Positions 10,580-20,475 are shown, counted from the stretch's first letter. The stretch is 54,803 nt of DNA from Solibacillus isronensis (GCF_900168685.1 NZ_FVZN01000001.1:1-54803); one strand, 5' to 3'. Notes: generated by a model from the letters alone, not told the origin. Translations and numbers: made by a program.

Positions 10580-11444
10580 TCACAAAGCCTTCAAGTTCAT
10601 TTCTATCGAAGTGGTACTTTTCTAAACAGAAGTGACATTGCGCTTCTGCTTGACCATCTTCGTCAATCATTTCCTGAATCTCACCGACACCTAAACTGAT
10701 AATTGCCGCACCAAAACGCTCTTTTGAACATTGACATTGGAACTGTACAGGCATTGATGAAAGAATTTGAACATTTCCTTCTCCTAATACCGCCTCTAAA
10801 ATTTGCTCAGGTGAATATCCCTTTTCAATCATTTTTGATACAGGCTCAATTGATGACAAACGTTTTTCAATTGCTTCGATCGTTTCTTCATCACAGCCTG
10901 GCATTAATTGAATAATAAAGCCACCTGCAGCTAAAATTGTATTATCCGGATTTACTAATACACCTAAACCTACTGAAGAAGGTACCTGTTCAGATGAAGC
11001 GAAGTAGTATGTGAAGTCTTCAGCGATTTCACCTGAGACAATCGGTGTTTGACCCGAGAACATATCACGTAAACCTAAGTCTTTAACAACTGTCAATGCC
11101 CCCTGAGAACCGACACCTGCACGTACATCCAGTTTTCCTTGTTCATTTAATTCAAAGTGAACATGTGGGTTTGTCACGAAGCCGCGCACATCTCCTTTGG
11201 CATCTGCATCGATAACCATTGGACCGATTGGACCGTCCCCTTCAATTTTTACCGTAATTTTGTCGTCCCCTTTTAACATCGCACCCATCATAACAGATGC
11301 TGTCATTGAACGGCCAAGCGCAGCAGATACGACCGGCCATGTATTATGACGGCGTTGTGCTTCTCCTACAGTTTCAGTTGTATTTGTTGCAAATGCACGA
11401 ACTTGTCCGTCATATGCAATTCCTCTTACTAAGTAGTCTTTCAT
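10563..11444 (-). CDS. hslO: redox-regulated chaperone Hsp33
   Basis: Hsp33 is a cytoplasmic holdase activated by oxidation. The 293-residue protein keeps the C-terminal zinc switch, with a Cys-X-Cys (QCQCS) and a Cys-X2-Cys (CHFC) about 30 residues apart. AGAGG precedes the ATG at 11444. It lies 17 bp after coaX and overlaps yacD, so the three are probably co-transcribed. Confidence 0.95.
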   Translation of the reverse strand: MKDYLVRGIAYDGQVRAFATNTTETVGEAQRRHNTWPVVSAALGRSMTASVMMGAMLKGDDKITVKIEGDGPIGPMVIDADAKGDVRGFVTNPHVHFELNEQGKLDVRAGVGSQGALTVVKDLGLRDMFSGQTPIVSGEIAEDFTYYFASSEQVPSSVGLGVLVNPDNTILAAGGFIIQLMPGCDEETIEAIEKRLSSIEPVSKMIEKGYSPEQILEAVLGEGNVQILSSMPVQFQCQCSKERFGAAIISLGVGEIQEMIDEDGQAEAQCHFCLEKYHFDRNELEGFVNEIQS

Positions 11445-11461
11445 GTTGAAATTCCTCTTTT

Positions 11462-12229
11462 CTATTGATTTCTTTTATAAATCGTTGCGAGTCCCTTGAG
11501 TGTCAAAAATGGATCGACGACATCAATCATCTGGGTTTCATTAGCGATTAACTTTGCCAGCCCGCCAGTTGCTATAACGAGGGGCTCTTCTTTACTTTGA
11601 GCCTTCATACGGCTGACGATGCCTTCTACTTGTCCTAAAAAACCGTAAAAAACACCTGCTTGCATAGCAGCTACCGTATTTTTTGCCACAACTTGTGATG
11701 TATGGGCAATTTCTATGCGAGGTAGTTTGGCAGCACGTGTATAGAGCGCCTCTGTTGAAATGGCAATACCGGGTGCAATGGCGCCCCCAACATAATCGCC
11801 GCGCTCATTAATAAAGCAATACGTAATCGCTGTACCAAAATCGATAATAATTAGTGGTCTGCCGCTATACTGCTGTAATGCGGCAACCGCATTCACGATA
11901 CGGTCTGAACCCACTTCACGCGGATTTTCATACTTTATATTCAAGCCTGTTTTTACACCGGGCCCTACAATTAAAGGCTGGATATTGAAATATTTTTTAC
12001 ACATTAATTCAAGTGCAAACATGATAGGTGGCACAACTGAGGATATAATAATCCCTTTTACTTGTTCAAATGAAATGCCTTCATGAGCAAAAAACGCCTT
12101 AAATTGCATCGCATATTCATCTTCAGTTTTCCGTATGTTTGTTTCTGTCCGCCAATGATGGATAAGTTTATCCTGATGATAAATTCCTAAAATGATATTG
12201 GAGTTACCTGCATTCATTACTAAAATCAC
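11462..12229 (-). CDS. coaX: type III pantothenate kinase, with D6N in the first conserved motif
   Basis: CoaX phosphorylates pantothenate, the first step of CoA synthesis. The 255-residue protein matches the B. subtilis family well, with [19 protein letters not shown] and GGAIAPGI all present. The GTG at 12229 was chosen because AGGTG lies 6 nt upstream and it gives the family start MILV. The usual D-x-G-N-T/S motif reads MNAGNSN here: codon 6 is AAT (Asn) where the ASKHA phosphate-1 aspartate is expected. Whether the enzyme is active, impaired or miscalled at this base cannot be judged from sequence alone. Confidence 0.92.
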   Translation of the reverse strand: MILVMNAGNSNIILGIYHQDKLIHHWRTETNIRKTEDEYAMQFKAFFAHEGISFEQVKGIIISSVVPPIMFALELMCKKYFNIQPLIVGPGVKTGLNIKYENPREVGSDRIVNAVAALQQYSGRPLIIIDFGTAITYCFINERGDYVGGAIAPGIAISTEALYTRAAKLPRIEIAHTSQVVAKNTVAAMQAGVFYGFLGQVEGIVSRMKAQSKEEPLVIATGGLAKLIANETQMIDVVDPFLTLKGLATIYKRNQ

Positions 12230-12337
12230 AAGTGGCACCTACTTTTCCTGTACTGAAAAAAATCATACCATATTTGGCCATCTACTATACAGTATTCAGT
12301 ATTTTTAGCCGGCAATCCTTCCCTTTCAACAACATCC

Positions 12338-12410
12338 GTTGATTTCTCAAGCGGACAGAAACTTTCTTCTAGAGTCTGCGGCCTCCATTTTAATCAACAT
12401 ACGTTCTGTC
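12338..12410. repeat. short degenerate fold-back repeat
   Basis: The gap between coaX and the ftsH terminator carries GTTGATT (12338-12344) inverted as AATCAAC (12392-12398), and GACAGAA (12354-12360) inverted as TTCTGTC (12404-12410). The right part, AGAGTCTGCGGCCTCCATTT followed by TAATCAAC, resembles the right end of the 9363 element (AGGAGTCGCCCCTCCATTCC followed by AATCAA). This suggests a deleted or decayed copy. Confidence 0.45.
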
Positions 12411-12431
12411 AAAAGGCAACATAATAAGAAG

Positions 12432-12473
12432 AAAAAACTGACTATCTCCTTTTCCCAGGAAATAGTCAGTTTC
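12432..12473 (-). terminator. terminator after ftsH
   Basis: An 11-bp stem (AAACTGACTAT with ATAGTCAGTTT, 12462-12472 and 12435-12445) is followed on the minus strand by TTTC and more pyrimidines. It lies just past the ftsH stop. Confidence 0.9.
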
Positions 12474-12479
12474 GTTGTA

Positions 12480-14516
12480 TTATTTTGGACGGTCTTCATC
12501 GATGCCTTGCGGGCGATCATCTGAAACGTCTTTCGGTAAATCTTCAACTGTTGGTGATTTCTTCTCACCTTGAACTTCTTCGTTGATCGAAACATTACCA
12601 GCAGTTTCAATTGTTGGTGTTGCTTCTTTTTGTTCTTTTGGAAGCTCTGATTCTACTACCGCCTCTTCAGGAGGTAATATACCGTGGTCGCGTAAATGTT
12701 CGATTTGTTGAGCATTTAACGTTTCTTTTTCAATTAACGTATTTGCGATTAAATCTAGTAAATCACGACGCTCTGTTAAAATACGTTTCGTACGAGCATA
12801 TTGCTCATCAACGATACGCTGAACTTCTTTATCAATTTCATATGCTACTGTATCAGAATAGTTTTGGTCTGAACCGAAGTCACGACCTAAGAATGGGTTG
12901 CCGCCTTGGTTTGAACCGTATTGAACAGCACCAAGACTATTGCTCATTCCGTATTCTGTTACCATTGCACGTGCAATGCTCGTTACTTTCTGGAAGTCAT
13001 TATGTGCACCTGTTGATACTTCGCCAAGTACGATTTCCTCCGCAACACGTCCGCCAAGTAACCCGGCAATACGGTCAAGTAACTCTTGCTTAGTTGTGAA
13101 GAAGCGTTCTTCTTTCGGTAACATGATGGCATAACCACCAGCTTGACCACGAGGGACAATCGTTACTTTATGAACAGTGTCTGCTTCATCCAACTCAAGA
13201 CCGACAACTACGTGACCAGCTTCATGGAATGCAACAAGCTTTTTCTCTTTTGGAGAATATACACGGCTTGCTTTTGCAGGACCGGCAATTACGCGGTCAG
13301 AAGCTTCATCAATATCAGCCATGTTAATTGTTTTTTTGTTTTTACGAGCTGCTACTAGAGCTGCTTCGTTTAACAAGTTTTCTAAATCTGCACCTGAGAA
13401 TCCTGGTGTACGCTGTGCAACGGCAGCCAAATCAACTGTATCTGATAACGGCTTATTGCGTGCATGTACTTTAAGGATTGCTTCACGGCCTTTTACGTCT
13501 GGGTGACCAACCGTAATTTGACGGTCAAAACGACCTGGACGTAATAATGCTTTATCTAGAATATCCGGGCGGTTTGTTGCAGCGATGATAATAATACCTT
13601 CGTTTGCACCGAAACCATCCATTTCAACTAGTAATTGGTTTAATGTTTGTTCACGCTCATCGTGTCCACCACCAAGACCTGCACCACGTTGACGACCTAC
13701 TGCATCAATCTCATCGATGAAAATGATACATGGGGCATTTTTCTTAGCGTTTTCAAATAAGTCACGAACACGAGATGCACCGACACCGACGAACATCTCT
13801 ACGAAATCAGAACCTGAAATCGAGAAGAATGGTACGCCCGCTTCACCGGCAACAGCACGTGCAAGTAAAGTTTTACCTGTACCTGGAGGACCTACTAATA
13901 GAATCCCTTTTGGAATACGTGCACCGATATCAGTGAATTTACGGTGATCTTTTAAGAAATCTACTACTTCAACTAGTTCTTGTTTCTCTTCGTCAGCACC
14001 TGCCACGTCATTGAAACGAACTTTTTTCTTCGTGTCATCAAATAGTTTTGCTTTTGATTTCCCGAAGTTCATCACCTTATTACCGCCACCTTGCGATTGG
14101 CTTAGTAAGAAGAAGAATAAAATAATAATGATGACAAATGGAATGATGCTCGTAAGGAATGTTACGAACCCACTTGTTTGTGGTTGTTCTAAAATTTCCA
14201 CTCCCGGATATTCGCCGTTTGCAACTTGTTCTTCAATTTGCAAAATACGGTCTACAGAAGTTTGGTCATTTTGTAAAACGTTTACTGTGAAAGTTTCGCC
14301 TTCTTCAGCGCCTCTCATCTGACCTACAATTTTATACACGCCTCTTTCAGGCTGTATATCCATAGAAGCAATCTCATTGCTCTCTAAAGCCTCAAAAAAC
14401 GCATAGTAATCAAGGTTTTCAGTTGTCTTTTTTCCACCATTAAATGTTCCAAAAATCCCGATAATCACGAGAAATATTAGTAAATAAAATATGGTGTATC
14501 GAAATATTCGATTCAT
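12480..14516 (-). CDS. ftsH: ATP-dependent zinc metalloprotease FtsH
   Basis: FtsH is a membrane AAA+ protease that degrades membrane and regulatory proteins and is needed for normal growth and sporulation in B. subtilis. The 678-residue protein has two membrane segments (about residues 5-24 and 116-138), Walker A GPPGTGKT (209-216), Walker B IIFIDEID, the SRH segment [19 protein letters not shown] and the zinc motif HEAGH (431-435). The acidic C-terminal tail is low complexity. The ATG at 14516 follows GGAGG by 6 nt. Confidence 0.97.
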   Translation of the reverse strand: MNRIFRYTIFYLLIFLVIIGIFGTFNGGKKTTENLDYYAFFEALESNEIASMDIQPERGVYKIVGQMRGAEEGETFTVNVLQNDQTSVDRILQIEEQVANGEYPGVEILEQPQTSGFVTFLTSIIPFVIIIILFFFLLSQSQGGGNKVMNFGKSKAKLFDDTKKKVRFNDVAGADEEKQELVEVVDFLKDHRKFTDIGARIPKGILLVGPPGTGKTLLARAVAGEAGVPFFSISGSDFVEMFVGVGASRVRDLFENAKKNAPCIIFIDEIDAVGRQRGAGLGGGHDEREQTLNQLLVEMDGFGANEGIIIIAATNRPDILDKALLRPGRFDRQITVGHPDVKGREAILKVHARNKPLSDTVDLAAVAQRTPGFSGADLENLLNEAALVAARKNKKTINMADIDEASDRVIAGPAKASRVYSPKEKKLVAFHEAGHVVVGLELDEADTVHKVTIVPRGQAGGYAIMLPKEERFFTTKQELLDRIAGLLGGRVAEEIVLGEVSTGAHNDFQKVTSIARAMVTEYGMSNSLGAVQYGSNQGGNPFLGRDFGSDQNYSDTVAYEIDKEVQRIVDEQYARTKRILTERRDLLDLIANTLIEKETLNAQQIEHLRDHGILPPEEAVVESELPKEQKEATPTIETAGNVSINEEVQGEKKSPTVEDLPKDVSDDRPQGIDEDRPK

Positions 14517-14557
14517 CCCCAGCCTCCTCACAACGTTACAGAAAAACTATAAGTAAA

Positions 14558-14587
14558 ATCTTAACATACGTTGAAATTTTCATACAA
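14558..14587 (-). promoter_or_regulatory. possible ftsH promoter
   Basis: On the minus strand TTGTAT (14582-14587), 18 bp and TAAGAT (14558-14563) lie about 42 bp before the ftsH start, in the hpt-ftsH gap. The -35 matches 4 of 6 bases. Confidence 0.45.
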
Positions 14588-14701
14588 TAAAAAGCACCGC
14601 ACATTTTAAACGTCAAAACGAATTATGACAAAATGCGTTCATTTACTACTTATGTCTGGATGCTTGCCTCAAAATTGAAGGTTTGTACAATCTAGAAAAT
14701 A

Positions 14702-15244
14702 TTAAAATGAGTATACTTCACGTTTTAAAATTCCAATGTAAGGTAAGTTACGATATTTCTCTGCATAATCTAAACCATAGCCTACAACAAAACCGTCCGG
14801 AACTTCGAAGCCAACAACATCTGCATTCAATTCCACTTTACGACCAGATGGCTTATCCAGTAACGTTACGATTCTAATCGATTTTGCTTTACGATATTTA
14901 AATAAATCTACTAAATAGCTTAATGTCAAACCACTGTCGATAATATCTTCAATAATAATGACATCGCGGCCTTCCACACTTGTATTTAAGTCTTTAAGAA
15001 TTTTTACTTCCCCAGATGAAACAGTTGCATTCCCATATGAAGTAACATCCATAAAGTCCAGTTCTACATAAGAATCGAAACGTTTCATCAGATCTGTCAT
15101 AAATGGCATTGCACCTTTTAATACCCCAACAGCTAATGGGAACATGTCTTTGTATTCCTCTGTCAGTTGAGCGCCAAGCTCTTTAATACGTTCCTGGATT
15201 TGTTCTTCTGTAATCATAATTTTTTCGATGTCATTTTGAATCAT
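14702..15244 (-). CDS. hpt: hypoxanthine-guanine phosphoribosyltransferase
   Basis: Hpt salvages hypoxanthine and guanine to IMP and GMP using PRPP. The 180-residue protein has the PRPP loop [17 protein letters not shown] and the LLDKPSGRK segment. The ATG at 15244 follows AGGAGG and matches the family start ([16 protein letters not shown]). The gene lies 32 bp after tilS. In B. subtilis the Hpt-TilS pair is adjacent too, and the two proteins are known to act together on ftsH expression. Confidence 0.96.
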   Translation of the reverse strand: MIQNDIEKIMITEEQIQERIKELGAQLTEEYKDMFPLAVGVLKGAMPFMTDLMKRFDSYVELDFMDVTSYGNATVSSGEVKILKDLNTSVEGRDVIIIEDIIDSGLTLSYLVDLFKYRKAKSIRIVTLLDKPSGRKVELNADVVGFEVPDGFVVGYGLDYAEKYRNLPYIGILKREVYSF

Positions 15245-15276
15245 GAGTAGATTCCTCCTTTTATTGTTCAAACTTT

Positions 15277-16683
15277 CTAAAGACGTTCATTGCTATCGAC
15301 AAGAAGCACCATTTCATGCACTGCCGACTTTACATTAGAAAATTTATTGTTAACGCGTACAGCTACTATCGCTAAAAGATCATCATTAGCATCGACTAAC
15401 AATGGCCAGTTAGCTCTTTTTGTTAAAGGAATCTTGTCATCAATAAAAATGCGTGATACTTTTTTCTGATGCTGCATACCTTGTAGCAAAATACGATCCC
15501 CTTGTTTGGGAGCCCTTACGAATAAGGGAAACGATACGGCAGATGCGGCGAAAAAGTGATGCGGATACTTTTGCAGTAAGTCCTCATCACATTGTGCAAG
15601 TTCCCCAATATATATGCGCATCGTTCCAAGCACACACCACTCATTCAAAGCGATTTGTTGATTTGAAGTCGGCAAGTCCTGCTGCTTATATTCAAATACA
15701 ACTTCATCGTATTGTTGACGCGCAATAAAATTCTCCGGTAAATCAAGTGTTCGACTTCCATCCGACGTTGAGAATAACGTCAAAATCATCGTACAAAGTG
15801 CGTAGCTTTGAATCGTATTTGAATCGTTATAAAGATAACTTAATAGTATTAAAATGAGCCTTCTTTGTAAAGCAAGTGGCTCTTTTTGTAGTTCCGATAA
15901 CTTCACTTTATAACAATTTTGGTCGACTTTCAGAAAAAGCTTCGAAAAACGCTCTTCTGCAAGCTCCATTAAATACGAATCATCATCTAAAAGCTGCTGT
16001 GCAATGTGGACTGCGTGCCGGGAAACAAGGGGGTTTTCTTCTTTCAAGACTGGGACGACATTGTGACGGAAACGATTGCGGGTATAATTATTCTTTGCAT
16101 TGCTTGGATCTTCACGGTATAAATGACCTTTACTATGTAAATATTCCCCAATTTCGTCTTTTGTAACCATCAAAAAAGGACGAATTACGGTAAATTGTTG
16201 AAATTTACGTGACGGTAAAATACCTTTTAATCCGTTTAGTGAATTCGCTTTCGTCAAGGCCATTAACATTGATTCGAGCTGATCGTCCGCATGATGTGCA
16301 GTTACTAATTTTGAAAACTTATGTGTATGCATGACGGTTTCAAAAAATTGATAGCGTTCCTTCCGGCAAATCGCCTGAATGTTTCCGCCTTCTTTTTTGT
16401 GGATTTCCGCAATGGGAATCGCACAGCTATAGAAAGGAATTGCCCAGTCATTACATGCTTGCTCAACAAATTGGCGGTCTTGAGCAGATTGTTCGCCGCG
16501 CAGCATATGGTCAACATGCGCCACGGCGATCTCAATTTTAAAATAGTGCCTGAAATGATAAAAAAAAGAAAGAAGCGCCATTGAATCAACGCCTCCTGAA
16601 CAAGCAATTAATAGTTTATCTCCGCTTTTAATAAGCTGCTGCTCTTTTATATACGCTAATACTTGATGTTCTAAAGTGTGCAT
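15277..16683 (-). CDS. tilS: tRNA(Ile)-lysidine synthetase
   Basis: TilS converts C34 of the CAU-anticodon tRNA-Ile to lysidine, so that AUA is read as isoleucine. It is essential in most bacteria. The 468-residue protein has the PP-loop SGGVDS (residues 29-34), the AHVDHMLRG segment and a C-terminal TilS domain. GAGGTGA precedes the ATG at 16683. It follows spoIIE directly, with no yabS or yabT between them. Confidence 0.95.
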   Translation of the reverse strand: MHTLEHQVLAYIKEQQLIKSGDKLLIACSGGVDSMALLSFFYHFRHYFKIEIAVAHVDHMLRGEQSAQDRQFVEQACNDWAIPFYSCAIPIAEIHKKEGGNIQAICRKERYQFFETVMHTHKFSKLVTAHHADDQLESMLMALTKANSLNGLKGILPSRKFQQFTVIRPFLMVTKDEIGEYLHSKGHLYREDPSNAKNNYTRNRFRHNVVPVLKEENPLVSRHAVHIAQQLLDDDSYLMELAEERFSKLFLKVDQNCYKVKLSELQKEPLALQRRLILILLSYLYNDSNTIQSYALCTMILTLFSTSDGSRTLDLPENFIARQQYDEVVFEYKQQDLPTSNQQIALNEWCVLGTMRIYIGELAQCDEDLLQKYPHHFFAASAVSFPLFVRAPKQGDRILLQGMQHQKKVSRIFIDDKIPLTKRANWPLLVDANDDLLAIVAVRVNNKFSNVKSAVHEMVLLVDSNERL

Positions 16684-16704
16684 TTACTCACCTCATATTA
16701 CATT

Positions 16705-19059
16705 TCAATGTGTGATTGCTGGTCTGAATACTTGCCACGGTTTTATTACATGCTGCAAACGGAATAGCATGACGGTGCAATCGTCTGCAATCGGGTATCT
16801 TTGTTTGAATTGCGTCATAACATCGAATAGTACAACCTGGATGGAAGCACCATTATCCAGTCCTTGACGAATCAGCCTGATAAATAATTGCTCCTGTGCA
16901 TCCCATTGCGCAGATGGTGAAAATAACCCGTCAGAAATCATTAAAATAACATCCTCTGACAATAGTTGCGTCATTTCCGTATCAATTGCGAAATTAGGTA
17001 AAAAACCAATCGGGGCACTTGTACTTTCTATTTTGAATAAATCATTCCCTCTTAACACATATGTTGTCATGCCTCCCGCTTTCCAACACCATAAATGGCC
17101 AAACTGTAAATCGACAAGCGCAAAATCCATTGTTGCATACATGTCCGAATCGTTTTTCAGCGACATAACATAATGCATTGTGTGCATCGCTGTTTCAGGG
17201 TCCATGTTGTACGTAAGGCAATCCTGCATCATTTGAATTAAGCGTTCACTTTCACGATTCGCTCGAACATTCGTCCCCATTCCATCCGACAGCATAATCG
17301 CCATAAGTCCCGGATGAATCGGAAATACACGGTAAGAATCACCGGAAATTGCATGGTTTGCATGGGAATACGTATATATATCATACTCCAACTGATAACG
17401 AATTGCTGAAGTAAACTTAATTTGACGATAAAAAATAGGCGATTGCTGCTCGTAAATCTGTTCACCTTTCAATGGTTCATGCAAAAATTCAAACAGTTGC
17501 TGCTCTAGTTGCTGGATAACGACATGTGCATCACGATGATCTGCGACATAACAAACGAACTCTCGATTCCCTATTTCGTTTTTTATCCACTGAATATGCA
17601 AACAGTGAATATCATGTTCTTTTAAGAATTGCTGCATCTCCCCATCCATTTCCGATGTGCCGATTTCTAATCGCTGGCTGTTTAACAGTTTTTCAAAGTG
17701 GCTGCTTAAATCACGAAGCTGTAAGGCTATCATTTTTTTGCCATGATAGAACTGTCTCTCCATATGCTCTTTGTGTAAAGCAGACTCTAGTTCTTCCAGC
17801 AATTTAGAAGATTTAATGCATTTCCCCTTCAGCTGTTCCTCTACTCGAATCCAGCTGACCGGTTTCGTACTTCTTTTCGCTAAGCGCCATGAATCGATAA
17901 TCCCTTCCATTTCCCCTTTTCTCCCCCAGCATTCTTCATATTTGAAACAGCTGGAGCAAATTAGAAACGGTTCTGCTGTTGTCTTACTTTTAGTCTTATT
18001 TTGTGTGAAATGATCAAACACAAGCTCCTTCATAAAAGATACAAACTGCTGAAACTGCTTAAGCTGTACTTCCACCACTTCATTGCGGTTCACTTGAATG
18101 ATGCTGACTGTAGTTTGTTTATAGTACATTTTGCAATACTCAAGTATATTTTTCGGCAAAAGCAGAAAAATGATCGCTCCTGTAAGCATCGACATAAAAT
18201 AAACACTGTCAATCGGTAATGTCGCATCATAAAAGAAGAAAAAGATACTTGGCAAAAAGCTAAAGAGCGCAACGGCATAACGTCCCTGATTTTGTACAAA
18301 AGCAGCGACCAGCCCTGTACAAGCATATAAAATCATCATACCTGTGAAAGATAAGTTTGCTAAGCCGATAAAAAAGCCAAGAGATAATGAAAAGATGACC
18401 GTAGCTCCAACTGTAGAGGCATAGGCTACAAGGCAAATGAGGAAGTGAAGAACGATCAGCGCCATTGAAAAGTAAAAAAGAGTCAAGTTTTCCATGCCGA
18501 TTAGCATACCGGCTAAAACGACAATAATTGCCGTTATTTTTTCTCTTGTCCACTCAATATTTCCATTTTCTTTACCCGGCAATGTCAAAATACGCATAAA
18601 AAACAAAATCGATACCGCAAAAAAGCATTCGTATACGATATAAAATAATGTCATAACAGATGGCATACCGCTATGAAGCATCATCTGCCATCCTAGTTGA
18701 ATAGCAATAATTGTACTGGCTAGTAAAAAGTAAGGGGATATTTTTATAAACTTAAAACGGACGAGACATTCCATGAAGAAAAGCTGGACCAAAACAACAG
18801 CTGCTTGTCCAAAGCCAAGAAAGAGCGTTCCGAGTATTCCCCCTAGTAAAGCACTCTTCTGAAATGAGACAAATCTCGTTCGAATAACAAGCCAAAAAGG
18901 TAAAAATAACGGAGTAACAGCTTCAAAGAAAACTGCCTGAGCAAAACAGAAAGCTGCAAACACTATAACACTCGCTATTATCATTCTCGATTTTTCTTTA
19001 TATAAGAATAAGCTAAAGTTTAGTGTTTGAAACTCATTTTGATTATTTAATGTCACCAT
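16705..19059 (-). CDS. spoIIE: stage II sporulation protein E, PP2C-type phosphatase
   Basis: SpoIIE dephosphorylates SpoIIAA in the forespore, which frees sigma-F, and it also acts at the polar septum. The 784-residue protein has about ten N-terminal membrane segments (residues 1-310), a central oligomerisation region and a C-terminal PP2C domain with the metal-binding SGDSY and LSDGMGTN motifs and a late MISDGLFSP. The ATG at 19059 follows AAAGGTGA by 8 nt. It is slightly shorter than the 827-residue B. subtilis protein. Confidence 0.95.
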   Translation of the reverse strand: MVTLNNQNEFQTLNFSLFLYKEKSRMIIASVIVFAAFCFAQAVFFEAVTPLFLPFWLVIRTRFVSFQKSALLGGILGTLFLGFGQAAVVLVQLFFMECLVRFKFIKISPYFLLASTIIAIQLGWQMMLHSGMPSVMTLFYIVYECFFAVSILFFMRILTLPGKENGNIEWTREKITAIIVVLAGMLIGMENLTLFYFSMALIVLHFLICLVAYASTVGATVIFSLSLGFFIGLANLSFTGMMILYACTGLVAAFVQNQGRYAVALFSFLPSIFFFFYDATLPIDSVYFMSMLTGAIIFLLLPKNILEYCKMYYKQTTVSIIQVNRNEVVEVQLKQFQQFVSFMKELVFDHFTQNKTKSKTTAEPFLICSSCFKYEECWGRKGEMEGIIDSWRLAKRSTKPVSWIRVEEQLKGKCIKSSKLLEELESALHKEHMERQFYHGKKMIALQLRDLSSHFEKLLNSQRLEIGTSEMDGEMQQFLKEHDIHCLHIQWIKNEIGNREFVCYVADHRDAHVVIQQLEQQLFEFLHEPLKGEQIYEQQSPIFYRQIKFTSAIRYQLEYDIYTYSHANHAISGDSYRVFPIHPGLMAIMLSDGMGTNVRANRESERLIQMMQDCLTYNMDPETAMHTMHYVMSLKNDSDMYATMDFALVDLQFGHLWCWKAGGMTTYVLRGNDLFKIESTSAPIGFLPNFAIDTEMTQLLSEDVILMISDGLFSPSAQWDAQEQLFIRLIRQGLDNGASIQVVLFDVMTQFKQRYPIADDCTVMLFRLQHVIKPWQVFRPAITH

Positions 19060-19088
19060 TTTTACTATCACCTTTTCTTTTTAACGCT

Positions 19089-19154
19089 ATTATATAAAGC
19101 TGAAAAAGTGAATTTTGTCTGTTTGTAGGGTTGACGTCAAAAAATTGTTCGACG
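19089..19154 (-). promoter_or_regulatory. Spo0A-type promoter of spoIIE
   Basis: On the minus strand a perfect TATAAT (19089-19094) is preceded after an unusually long 21 bp by CAGACA (19116-19121). A 0A-box-like CGTCGAA (19148-19154, 6 of 7) lies further upstream. Long spacers with Spo0A boxes are the known hallmark of spoIIE and spoIIG promoters. The rest of this gap holds only the divergent tRNA promoter. Confidence 0.5.
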
Positions 19155-19266
19155 GTTTTTTTACGGTAATATGCGCGTTTTTGCGCTTTTTTTAGCAGAA
19201 ATCACAAAAAATAATACACAGTAACTTTCTGCTTATTATGATAGGTGAAATATTAAAAAAATAGTG

Positions 19267-19295
19267 TTGACACTAAATAGACTGCAATGTATTAT
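19267..19295 (+). promoter_or_regulatory. sigma-A promoter of the tRNA pair
   Basis: TTGACA (19267-19272), a 17-bp spacer and TATTAT (19290-19295) end 19 bp before the first tRNA. This is a strong match with standard spacing. Confidence 0.85.
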
Positions 19296-19314
19296 TAGTT
19301 TTGTTGTTAATTTT

Positions 19315-19391
19315 GGCGGTGTAGCTCAGTTGGCTAGAGCACTCGGTTCATACCCGAAAGGTCGTGGGTTCGACTCCCTCTGCCGCCACCA
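19315..19391 (+). tRNA. trnM: tRNA-Met (anticodon CAU), elongator type
   Basis: The 77-nt gene folds as a cloverleaf and encodes CCA. The loop TTCATAC gives anticodon CAU. It resembles the B. subtilis elongator tRNA-Met found at the same locus, not the initiator or the Ile2 tRNA. Two stem positions do not pair: C-A at the top of the anticodon stem (CTCGG/CCGAA) and T-T in the T stem (GTGGG/CCCTC). Confidence 0.92.
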
Positions 19392-19397
19392 TTTATA

Positions 19398-19469
19398 GGC
19401 CCGTTGGTCAAGTGGTTAAGACACCGCCCTTTCACGGCGGTAACACGGGTTCGAATCCCGTACGGGTCA
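19398..19469 (+). tRNA. trnE: tRNA-Glu (anticodon UUC), no encoded CCA
   Basis: Acceptor arms GGCCCGT and ACGGGTC pair fully, the anticodon stem CCGCC/GGCGG holds the loop CTTTCAC (anticodon UUC), and the T arm is standard. The sequence after the discriminator A is TCTC, so CCA must be added by the nucleotidyltransferase. It lies 6 nt after tRNA-Met. Confidence 0.95.
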
Positions 19470-19473
19470 TCTC

Positions 19474-19517
19474 AAAAGCTGTTTAGGAACTTAGTATTCC
19501 TAGGCGGCTTTTATTTT
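19474..19517 (+). terminator. terminator of the tRNA pair
   Basis: TTTAGGAA pairs with TTCCTAGG and AAAAGC with GGCTTTT, followed by TTATTTT on the plus strand. Confidence 0.8.
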
Positions 19518-19598
19518 GTCTCTATTCATATTCTGTAAATTCGTGACACACACTCTCCCTTATACATTATACTTATTGATTAAGAGGAGGCGTTTTCT

Positions 19599-19790
19599 TT
19601 GGTGCAAAACTTTACATATTTAGCTTTTCTTTGCGGTATTAGCATGCTTCTAGTCGTTGGAGGCGTCATATTGACAAACCTGCCGCTCCCATTACAAATA
19701 ATTATGATTGCAATCGGATTAATAGGAGGCATTTTTTGCTTTGTTACCCTTATCCGTGTTCTCATCAAGCATAATACTGAAAAAGGATGA
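19599..19790 (+). CDS. small two-helix membrane protein, unknown function
   Basis: I do not recognise this 63-residue protein. It has two hydrophobic segments (about residues 7-28 and 32-57) joined by a short NLPLPLQ turn, and a charged tail (KHNTEKG). A strong GAGGAGG ends 8 nt before a TTG codon at 19599. A GTG follows immediately, with 11-nt spacing, as an alternative start. It lies after the tRNA terminator and ends before a strong bidirectional terminator, so it is a single-gene unit. I know no equivalent at this locus in B. subtilis. Confidence 0.7.
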   Translation: MVQNFTYLAFLCGISMLLVVGGVILTNLPLPLQIIMIAIGLIGGIFCFVTLIRVLIKHNTEKG

Positions 19791-19825
19791 TCTATTTACT
19801 GATTCCACACCCTTCTTCACGAAAA

Positions 19826-19868
19826 AAAGCGATGGATTGTAAGATTTGCACTTACAATCCATCGCTTT
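19826..19868. terminator. bidirectional terminator between the small membrane gene and yabR
   Basis: A perfect 18-bp stem (19826-19843 with 19851-19868) around a 7-nt loop lies between convergent genes. T-rich tails on both strands suggest it works both ways. Confidence 0.9.
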
Positions 19869-19912
19869 ATCATCTATTTGACACTTTTTCTACGTTCAAA
19901 CAGCCAGCAAAA

Positions 19913-20341
19913 TTATCCTCTGCGAGCTCCACGGCCACCGCGCTTAGACTCAGTTGCACGCTTTAATGTAGTTAAACGCTCATCGCTATCTTTTAAGAAA
20001 CGCGCCATCTTCTGTTCAAAGTTCTCTTTTGGTTGACGATCATTACGATCGTTAGAACGGTTGTTTTCGCGACGAGGACGCTGTGGACGCTCTGGTCGCT
20101 CAGCTTGAGGCTTTGCTTTACGAATTGAAAGACCAATCTTTCCATCCGCTTCAACATTCATCACTTTAACTTCGACTTCATCGCCTACTTTAAGATGTTC
20201 GTTAATATCTTTTACGTAGTTATCTGCCACTTCACTAATGTGAACTAAACCTGTTTTCCCATCTGGAAGCTCAACGAATGCACCGAAATTTGTGATTCCT
20301 GTTACCTTACCTTGTACTTTGCTGCCTACTTCAATTGACAT
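19913..20341 (-). CDS. yabR: S1-domain RNA-binding protein YabR
   Basis: The 142-residue protein begins with one S1 domain (residues 1-75, GKVTGITNFGAFVELPDGKTGLVHIS split across the fold), followed by a basic Arg/Asn/Pro-rich linker (about 78-105) and a short C-terminal helix ending GGRGARRG. It resembles general stress protein 13 and the polynucleotide phosphorylase S1 domain, and probably binds RNA or the ribosome. AAGGAGG precedes the ATG. It corresponds to B. subtilis yabR, beside divIC. Confidence 0.92.
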   Translation of the reverse strand: MSIEVGSKVQGKVTGITNFGAFVELPDGKTGLVHISEVADNYVKDINEHLKVGDEVEVKVMNVEADGKIGLSIRKAKPQAERPERPQRPRRENNRSNDRNDRQPKENFEQKMARFLKDSDERLTTLKRATESKRGGRGARRG

Positions 20342-20448
20342 AAAAAAAATGCTCCTCCTTAAATTTTAAGAGACTCTTCGATTGAAAAGCCATTTATCAA
20401 TTATAATGAAACTTTTGTTCAATAGCTTCTTCTCTAATTATAGCTAAC

Positions 20449-20475
20449 ATAAAAAGAGTGTCAACAAGACACTCT
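20449..20475 (-). terminator. terminator after divIC
   Basis: AGAGTGTC and GACACTCT form an 8-bp perfect stem around a 5-nt loop, followed on the minus strand by TTTTTATG. It lies about 105 bp past the divIC stop. Confidence 0.85.
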
